Below are positions 63,071 to 64,000 of a stretch of DNA of 64,000 nt, in pieces; position 1 is the first letter of the stretch; each line of letters begins with the position of its first letter. Source of the DNA: Desulforegulaceae bacterium. Lineage in GTDB: Bacteria; Desulfobacterota; Desulfobacteria; Desulfobacterales; JACKCP01. The stretch lies in NCBI GenBank assembly GCA_034006035.1, contig JAVETN010000004.1, positions 62,001-126,000 of the forward strand, written 5' to 3'. Below the pieces are notes generated by a model. It did not search any database and was not told where the DNA came from. It saw nothing but the letters and a program-made list of their open reading frames with translations. The position numbers and the translations under genes are program-made.

Positions 63071-64000
63071 TTAATTTAAATACCGCCAGGTGCTTTTTTG
63101 TTCCCAGAAAGCATGGGAAAAAAGATTTGAGGCAGGAGTTAAATCATAAAGGGCATCAGCTGCCATTATTGCCACTCCATTTGTCCATGTGTATTTTTCT
63201 TCGGGCCAGATAACCATATCTGGAAATGTAAATCCGCACCAAAATGATCCATCGTCTTCAAATCGTCTGTCAAGAATCCAGTTGAAAACAATTTCAGCTT
63301 TTCTTTTCTTTCCCATTGAGTTAAGGGCAAGAACAAGTTCGCAGGTTTCAGCCATTGTAATCCATGGGTTTTCTGAAACGCACCTGACTCCCATTCCTTC
63401 AACAATGAATTTTTTCCAGTATTTTTCCAGTCTTTTTTCGCATTCGTTTTTTGTCAGGGCCCCGCATAAAATTGGATAAAACCAGTCCATTGAATATCTT
63501 GATTTTGTAACATCAAAAACATGGCGTCTTTTTCTCAGTGCATTTTCAAGCTTAATTGCTGCAGTTTTCCAATGAGGATAATCAAACCCCAGTTTTTCTC
63601 CAAGGTAAATTCCACATTTAAGGCTGGTGTAAATTGAGCTTGATCCTGTAAGAAGGCACATTTTGTCTATATTTCCTTTAGGGCTTTTTGCCCAGTAGAT
63701 TTCCCCTCCTTCTGCCTGGAGTGAAATTACAAAATTAAGTCCTTTTTCTACAGTAGGCCAGATATAGCGTGTAAAATCCAAATCTTTTGTAATTATAAGG
63801 TATTGAAGCAGTCCCACTGCAATATAAGAAGACATATTTGTATCTTTTGTCATGTCTTCAGGTGAGCCGTTCATATATGATGCATAAAAACTCCCGTCGG
63901 AATTCTGGGTCTTTTTAAGCCATTCAAAACCTTTTTTAGACTCTTGGAAATAGCCGCAGATATTAAGTCCCATTATTGCTTCCACCATATCCCAGGAGTC
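63071..64000 (-). CDS. Prenyltransferase-like (alpha/alpha) barrel protein, 5' end cut by window
   Basis: The 309 visible residues (starting DSWDMVEAIMG at the window edge) contain repeats with the QW-like pattern found in squalene-hopene cyclase and prenyltransferase barrels: GFEWLKKTQNSDGSFYASY and FNWILDRRFEDDGSFWCGF. No DxDD cyclase motif is seen, so it is not a hopene cyclase. The frame is open to base 64000 and the start lies outside. Its 3' end is 68 bases before the acyltransferase gene. Function unknown. Confidence 0.6.
   Translation of the reverse strand, partial: DSWDMVEAIMGLNICGYFQESKKGFEWLKKTQNSDGSFYASYMNGSPEDMTKDTNMSSYIAVGLLQYLIITKDLDFTRYIWPTVEKGLNFVISLQAEGGEIYWAKSPKGNIDKMCLLTGSSSIYTSLKCGIYLGEKLGFDYPHWKTAAIKLENALRKRRHVFDVTKSRYSMDWFYPILCGALTKNECEKRLEKYWKKFIVEGMGVRCVSENPWITMAETCELVLALNSMGKKRKAEIVFNWILDRRFEDDGSFWCGFTFPDMVIWPEEKYTWTNGVAIMAADALYDLTPASNLFSHAFWEQKSTWRYLN

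Noticed and set aside
1-64000. Phage, transposon or CRISPR content
   Set aside because: No transposase, integrase, phage structural gene, direct-repeat array or tRNA-associated attachment site was seen. The window reads as stable core chromosome.

Overview
The window is AT-rich chromosomal DNA (about one third G+C by eye). It almost certainly comes from a dissimilatory sulfate-reducing bacterium of the Desulfobacterota (Desulfobacteria type). The evidence is dsrB-dsrD-dsrN at the left edge, a complete dsrMKJOP operon with a triheme DsrJ, LpxC (outer membrane), type IV pilus genes and NtrYX. No rRNA, tRNA, CRISPR array, insertion sequence or prophage was seen. Coding density is high, and most intergenic gaps end in clear hairpin terminators.

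Layout. Bases 1-15340 form a sulfite-reduction district: partial dsrB, dsrD and dsrN; then a peroxiredoxin gene whose frame contains UAG at codon 60 and UGA at the catalytic position (codon 87); tatC/tatA; a TIM-barrel isomerase-like gene; a hybrid histidine kinase; a DUF4405-YcaO pair; and an RsbRD-like gene followed by dsrMKJOP behind a near-consensus promoter. Bases 15400-28060 hold housekeeping genes (lpxC, comM/yifB, dus, apbE, dienoyl-CoA isomerase-like crotonase, rimO, polyprenyl synthase, putP with a 38-residue accessory ORF) and a bacterial cereblon-type CULT protein. Bases 28300-34890 hold htpG and a ferrous-iron operon whose first gene is a Fur-FeoA-FeoA fusion. Bases 35160-51060 hold a PilSR-like two-component pair divergent from pilMNOPQ, a 1524-residue Ig/BNR-repeat lipoprotein, and LysM and TPR proteins. 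The rest holds thrC, serS, a formyltetrahydrofolate cyclo-ligase-like gene, pcm, and a leftward run of acyltransferase, DUF4390, ntrY, ntrX, rsmD, coaD and a LysR regulator of the selenium-metabolism type. A partial all-alpha barrel protein is cut by the right edge.

How it fits together. DsrAB, DsrD and siroheme amidation (DsrN) serve cytoplasmic sulfite reduction; DsrMKJOP links it to the menaquinone pool and periplasm. DsrO carries a twin-arginine signal, and tatAC lies in the same district. The apparent selenocysteine peroxiredoxin has a compact hairpin with a GGUC loop 17 nt after UGA. Together with the LysR regulator at 56-57 kb it suggests a selenocysteine-using host. The extra in-frame UAG is the most unusual observation: it is a pyrrolysine candidate, a nonsense mutation or a sequence error, and the window alone cannot decide.
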